Positions 33,368 through 36,641 of a stretch of 36,641 bases of DNA are shown here, piece by piece. Source of the DNA: Motiliproteus sp036964625 (GTDB lineage: Bacteria > Pseudomonadota > Gammaproteobacteria > Pseudomonadales > Balneatricaceae); NCBI GenBank assembly GCA_036964625.1, contig JBALTG010000037.1, forward strand, positions 1 through 36,641. The letters run 5' to 3'. The first letter of the stretch is position 1. Each line of letters begins with the position of its first letter. The notes beneath the pieces are model-generated. The model had not been told where the DNA came from. It was given only the letters and a program-made list of their open reading frames with translations, and ran no database searches. The translations under genes were made by a program, and so were the position numbers.

Positions 33368-35070
33368 GCGACCACCCTCAACTCATTACTGAATAACTGC
33401 ATAGTGGGACCGGGACGCGACAACAACACAACAGGATCGCCCTGCTCGATGATGCCGCCGTTACCCAAATGCCATAGCCCATCCATCTTTCGAATCCGCT
33501 CAGCGCGGTGACTAGCCAACAGCAGAGTACCCTCAAACCCGACCAGGATTCGGTCGAGCAGAGCCATTGAACTGGCATCGAGATTGGCATCGACTTCGTC
33601 CAATAACAAAATTTTAGGATCTCCGAGTAACGCCCGTGCCAGAATAATTCGCTGCCGTTGCCCCAGCGACAGATTCATCCCCCCTTCGCTAAGCCGGGTT
33701 TGCATCCCCCGAGGCAGTTCCGCCACGAGCTCCTCGACCCCGCAGAGCGCACACACACGGGCGACCTCGGCATCGGGTGCATCCCGCCAGCGATAGCGGA
33801 CGTTGTATTCAATGGTACCGCGCAGCAGCGGCAGGTCTGGACTCACCAGCGCAATCTGGCGCCGTATCGATGCCAGACTGGCGCCCTCCAGATCGCAACC
33901 ATCGATCAGCACCTCCCCGCTATCGGGCCGAAGCTGGCGTGCGATCAAACTGAACAACGTTGATTTACCCGCGCCGTTAGCGCCGACGATGGCCACCCGG
34001 CTACCGCCTTGAATCTCACCCTGGAGCGCCTCAAAGGCCCCGTTCAGGCTGATCGCGTTCAAGCGCACCGCACCCCGCCTGACAGGGAGTGGTTTGGCCT
34101 GGGATTGATCGCGGATCGATCCGGGAATGGCCAGGAAGGAGCGGATCTTCTGGCGCGAAACCTGATAGCCAGACCAGTACTCATGGATCCGCCCCAGATC
34201 CCTGAGTGCCGGGGTTAACATCCCCAGCACCGACAGCGCCGCGACCAGACTACCGGCACTGGCCCGCCCTTGAGACACCTCCAGGGCACCTAACACCAGC
34301 ACCCCGGCAACGGCAAGCCCGTTGGTCGCTTCGGTGATCGCACGCAGCCAACCGACCTGTGTCGCCCGATCAATCATCGCGCCGCTCAGCCGACGCCCCT
34401 GCTGTGCCAAACGGCGGCGCTCCCGGGGCTCCTGGCCGCACACCTGAACCACCGGCATGACGGCTATTTTTTCGCTGATATTAGCCGCCAGCAGTGCCCG
34501 GCAGCGACGTGTTTCTGCGACGGCGGCTTGCATCTTGCGCCCGCTAATTAACGCGGCCACCGCGCCCATACCGAGTAGCAACGCCACCAGTGCCGCTAAG
34601 GGGGTATTGATCCAGGCTAACGCGATCAGGGTAATCACGGTGGTCAACGCCGCCACGATAAGGCGCGCTACCCCCAAACTGACCCACTGCCGCAACGCGG
34701 TCAGATCACCAATAAATCGCAGCAGATGGCCGCCGCGACTGCGTTGTTGCAGGGTACGCGGAGCAAGCTCGGTCAGGTGCTTGAACAATAACTTGCGTAC
34801 CTGCAGCGCATAATCCTGGCCCAGCTTTTCCGCGTCGATGCGCTCGCGCATACGCAGTCCGGCGGCGCTTAACGCCAGTGTGATAAAGCCTGTGACGATC
34901 AGCGCGACCTCCCAGGAAAGTTGCAGCGATTGCTCCGTTAACCAGCCGTCGAACACCGTACGCACCAACAGCGCGGTGCCGATCGTGACCAGGGCCTGAA
35001 CAACACTGTTGCCGACCAGCAGTAGCAGCAGATGCCGCCGCCGACCGGCAAAGATGGTTGGAATACGCAT
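33364..35070 (-). CDS. ABC exporter, fused membrane and ATPase domains
   Basis: This 568-residue half-transporter starts at the ATG 9 nt after GGGAG (MRIPTIFAGRRRH); a longer frame reaches 35139 and would overlap the NTPase gene. Six membrane helices occupy about 10-290. The ATPase shows Walker A GANGAGKST, the signature LSLGQRQRIILARAL (the second Gly of LSGGQ replaced by Leu), Walker B ILLLDEVDANLD and the switch His in LASHRAER. The Asp-Ala-Asn after Walker B's Glu is an unusual D-loop. It probably works as a homodimer and may export a peptide, lipid or small metabolite. It belongs to an operon with the P-loop NTPase (43 bp upstream) and the hydrolase (overlapping). Confidence 0.9.
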   Translation of the reverse strand: MRIPTIFAGRRRHLLLLLVGNSVVQALVTIGTALLVRTVFDGWLTEQSLQLSWEVALIVTGFITLALSAAGLRMRERIDAEKLGQDYALQVRKLLFKHLTELAPRTLQQRSRGGHLLRFIGDLTALRQWVSLGVARLIVAALTTVITLIALAWINTPLAALVALLLGMGAVAALISGRKMQAAVAETRRCRALLAANISEKIAVMPVVQVCGQEPRERRRLAQQGRRLSGAMIDRATQVGWLRAITEATNGLAVAGVLVLGALEVSQGRASAGSLVAALSVLGMLTPALRDLGRIHEYWSGYQVSRQKIRSFLAIPGSIRDQSQAKPLPVRRGAVRLNAISLNGAFEALQGEIQGGSRVAIVGANGAGKSTLFSLIARQLRPDSGEVLIDGCDLEGASLASIRRQIALVSPDLPLLRGTIEYNVRYRWRDAPDAEVARVCALCGVEELVAELPRGMQTRLSEGGMNLSLGQRQRIILARALLGDPKILLLDEVDANLDASSMALLDRILVGFEGTLLLASHRAERIRKMDGLWHLGNGGIIEQGDPVVLLSRPGPTMQLFSNELRVVA

Positions 35071-35113
35071 CGCTCTCAGCTCCCTCTCGTCTGGCCGCAC
35101 TCTGCTATTAGAC

Positions 35114-36274
35114 CTAAACCCATGATGAGGAGACGGCATAGCTTAGCGATGCGGGCTGCGCCGGGATCACCTCAACCCGATCAGCCTCTGCCAGATGTTC
35201 CGCCAGCCAGCTGGCACGTGTCAGCGCCCTGGTCTCGACCACGGGCACGTCCAGCACCTGCGCCGCTTCACGGCTCGCCAGGGGCGACGAGGTCAGGACC
35301 CCGCTGACAGCCGAGGTTTGCAACCCTAGCTGCGCCAGATGTTCGACCCCCGCCTTGGCACCCAGTGCATCGCTGGCGGCAAACAAGAGATGATCCACAC
35401 CTGCGGCAAACAGCGGGGACGCCAACAAGGCCGCCGTTTCTGTCTGGTACAGGCCATCGGCAATCTCCAGCACGACCACATCCACCCCCTCAATCGCCAG
35501 ATGATGGGTCAATTGGCTAAAGATGGTTTGGATCTGCTGCGGCTCGAGCCCAAAGGTTGATGGAACGCCGGTATCGGTAAAGTCGTACACCGAATCTGCA
35601 CCAGAATCCAACAGTGCCCAGCGATCGCCACCGGCCCCGGTTCCGGTAATTTTGGCCGCGCCGACGCGCTGACCGGCGCGTTTCAAGCCCCGTACCAGGC
35701 TGGCAGCAACGGTGGTCTTGCCTGCATTCATGGCCGTACCCACTACTGCAATCGTCAACGGCCGCCGCGTGCTCACAGGTGCCTTCGGCAACCCCCAATC
35801 CTTCAGATTGATCCGTCCGCCATCGGCATCGGTGAGTAGCCCGAGCGGCTGGATAGCCGTGGGCGCTTTCATCCGCTTATGGCGATTGACACTCAAGGAC
35901 GCCACCCCTCCTGCCGCCACCAGATGGCAGGGGCCTAAGTCCGTAGGCAGATAGGATTCGAATTGATCCGGTGCGTAACGGGCCCCGTAGCAGACGATGA
36001 TCTCATCGCCATGAAACAGAGAGGCACGACGCCCATCGGGCCGTTCAATCCGTGCATGCTGGCCGATTTTTTCGACTCGGGCCAACACCAGATCACCCGC
36101 CTGAGGGCAGACATCACCGGTCAGCAGCTGAGTCGCGCGGGCAACGTCTACCCGACGCGTATTGTAGGACGCCTTGGCCCGCTCCCGTCGCGCAGCGTCC
36201 AACTCGATAAATTCCATCGCTGGGGTAACGGTGGGTATCCGTGCGGTGTTACTGATGACTTCACTGATGTACAT
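35114..36274 (-). CDS. P-loop NTPase, DUF1611/MobB-like, first gene of the operon
   Basis: This 386-residue protein has a soluble N-terminal domain of about 165 residues (RVDVARATQLLTGDVCPQAG and following) and a C-terminal P-loop NTPase domain. The Walker A is GTAMNAGKTT at about 179-188, in the context TIAVVGTAMNAGKTTVAASL. AAKITGTGAGGDRW and VVVLEIADGLYQTETAALL follow. The layout recalls DUF1611 and MobB-type proteins, of which some are amino-acid acyl- or ligase-like and others act in cofactor maturation. I do not know this exact family. The start is backed by GGGAG 7 nt upstream. It leads a minus-strand operon with an ABC exporter and a hydrolase, so a role in making or activating the exported compound is inferred. 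Confidence 0.8.
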   Translation of the reverse strand: MYISEVISNTARIPTVTPAMEFIELDAARRERAKASYNTRRVDVARATQLLTGDVCPQAGDLVLARVEKIGQHARIERPDGRRASLFHGDEIIVCYGARYAPDQFESYLPTDLGPCHLVAAGGVASLSVNRHKRMKAPTAIQPLGLLTDADGGRINLKDWGLPKAPVSTRRPLTIAVVGTAMNAGKTTVAASLVRGLKRAGQRVGAAKITGTGAGGDRWALLDSGADSVYDFTDTGVPSTFGLEPQQIQTIFSQLTHHLAIEGVDVVVLEIADGLYQTETAALLASPLFAAGVDHLLFAASDALGAKAGVEHLAQLGLQTSAVSGVLTSSPLASREAAQVLDVPVVETRALTRASWLAEHLAEADRVEVIPAQPASLSYAVSSSWV

Positions 36275-36641
36275 ATCCGAGCTCCCTCGTGGCTGGCCAC
36301 GCTGTCAGAGTAATTGAGTAGTGGGGTTATTATCCTGCCAAGCCCGAAGCGCGCGCTACGGACCTTGTATGGAAATTCACTCGACTCAGGTCCGGCTAAT
36401 TAATCGACCTTAGCCGGAACCGGTTCGGACCTTGGTCCGACACTGTCATGTTGTCGGTTAATTAATAGGGTCAACGACAGCCGACTGCCTCCTGGGAGGT
36501 TGACCGAGAATAGCGAGCGTAGCGAGAGAGCTGTATTTTGAGTCAGATTTATCGTTCATTTGCGAAGATAAATCGGCAGGATAGCCGATTTACACAGCCA
36601 TAGCTGCCCGTAGGGCAAGCTGCAGGGACGCAGCTTGTGAT
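36275..36641. other. Hairpin-rich non-coding end of the window
   Basis: No gene is visible. From 36391 a series of inverted repeats follows: TCCGGCTAA/TTAGCCGGA (36391-36418), TCGGACC/GGTCCGA (36425-36440), CCGACA/TGTCGG (36437-36457), CCTCC/GGGAGG (36488-36499), GATTTATC/GATAAATC (36546-36574), AAATCGGC/GCCGATTT (36570-36591) and AAGCTGC/GCAGCTT (36617-36636). Several share bases and so are alternatives. The 42-bp repeat copy 2 lies in the middle. The first ones could end transcription of a gene beyond the window or mark a repeat cluster. Confidence 0.6.
36491..36532 (+). repeat. 42-bp dispersed repeat, copy 2
   Basis: Same orientation as 314-355 with three mismatches (positions 4, 10 and 26 of the repeat). 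Flanking sequences of the two copies are unrelated. It lies within the hairpin-rich region, about 215 bp from the nearest gene start. Confidence 0.7.

Noticed and set aside
314..36532. The two 42-bp repeats as attachment sites of a 36-kb island
   Set aside because: No integrase, no tRNA at either edge, and the content is mostly ordinary chromosomal genes.

Overview
The window looks like chromosomal DNA of a free-living or symbiotic gammaproteobacterium. This rests on family content, not on a marker gene: a LetA/LetB (YebS/YebT) lipid-transport system, an xdhABC-guaD purine module, an RMF-like small protein, a PEP-CTERM/PrsT pair, a REP-associated transposase relic and a haem-c chemoreceptor. 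GC content is moderate to high. Genus cannot be named from the sequence; a sulfur-oxidising or Chromatiales-like lineage is only a guess. No rRNA, tRNA, CRISPR array, integrase or intact transposase was seen.

Layout. 1-2983 is a gene graveyard around one intact gene, lpdA (394-1830): relics of a DUF255/YyaL protein, a RAYT transposase and an M4 protease, a REP-like repeat and a MITE-like element. 2984-6292 holds a methyl-accepting chemotaxis protein with a periplasmic CxxCH haem motif, then thpR and a PhyH-type dioxygenase on the minus strand. 6455-12746 is a surface-glycan region: two large multi-spanning membrane proteins of GT-C-like appearance, a GtrA-like protein, a methyltransferase and a GtrB-like glycosyltransferase, with a small RMF/CrpP-like gene inside it. 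12747-13292 is a relic plus empty sequence.

13293-24282 is one co-directional block: xdhA-xdhB-xdhC, letA half 1, a tandem-repeat junction carrying tiny overlapping ORFs, letA half 2, letB with eight MCE domains, and guaD. GuaD makes xanthine from guanine and XdhABC oxidises xanthine to urate, so a purine-salvage/catabolism set encloses an envelope lipid-transport set. Start/stop overlaps (ATGA or GTGA) couple most of the genes.

24698-28762 is a PEP-CTERM exported protein with a possible sigma-54 promoter and two palindromes upstream, followed by prsT of the exosortase system. 28938-32237 is an Atm1/MsbA-like ABC exporter divergent from an HD-GYP phosphodiesterase-like protein. 32399-36274 (minus strand) is a tight three-gene operon: P-loop NTPase, ABC exporter, alpha/beta hydrolase, of unknown product. 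The window ends in a hairpin-rich non-coding stretch that contains a second copy of a 42-bp repeat also found just before lpdA.

The strongest candidates for something new are the tandem repeat at the letA junction, whose 122-bp units each regenerate a Shine-Dalgarno, an ATGA stop/start and a 41-codon ORF; the eight-MCE LetB inside the purine operon; the three-gene NTPase/ABC/hydrolase operon; and the RMF-like small protein.
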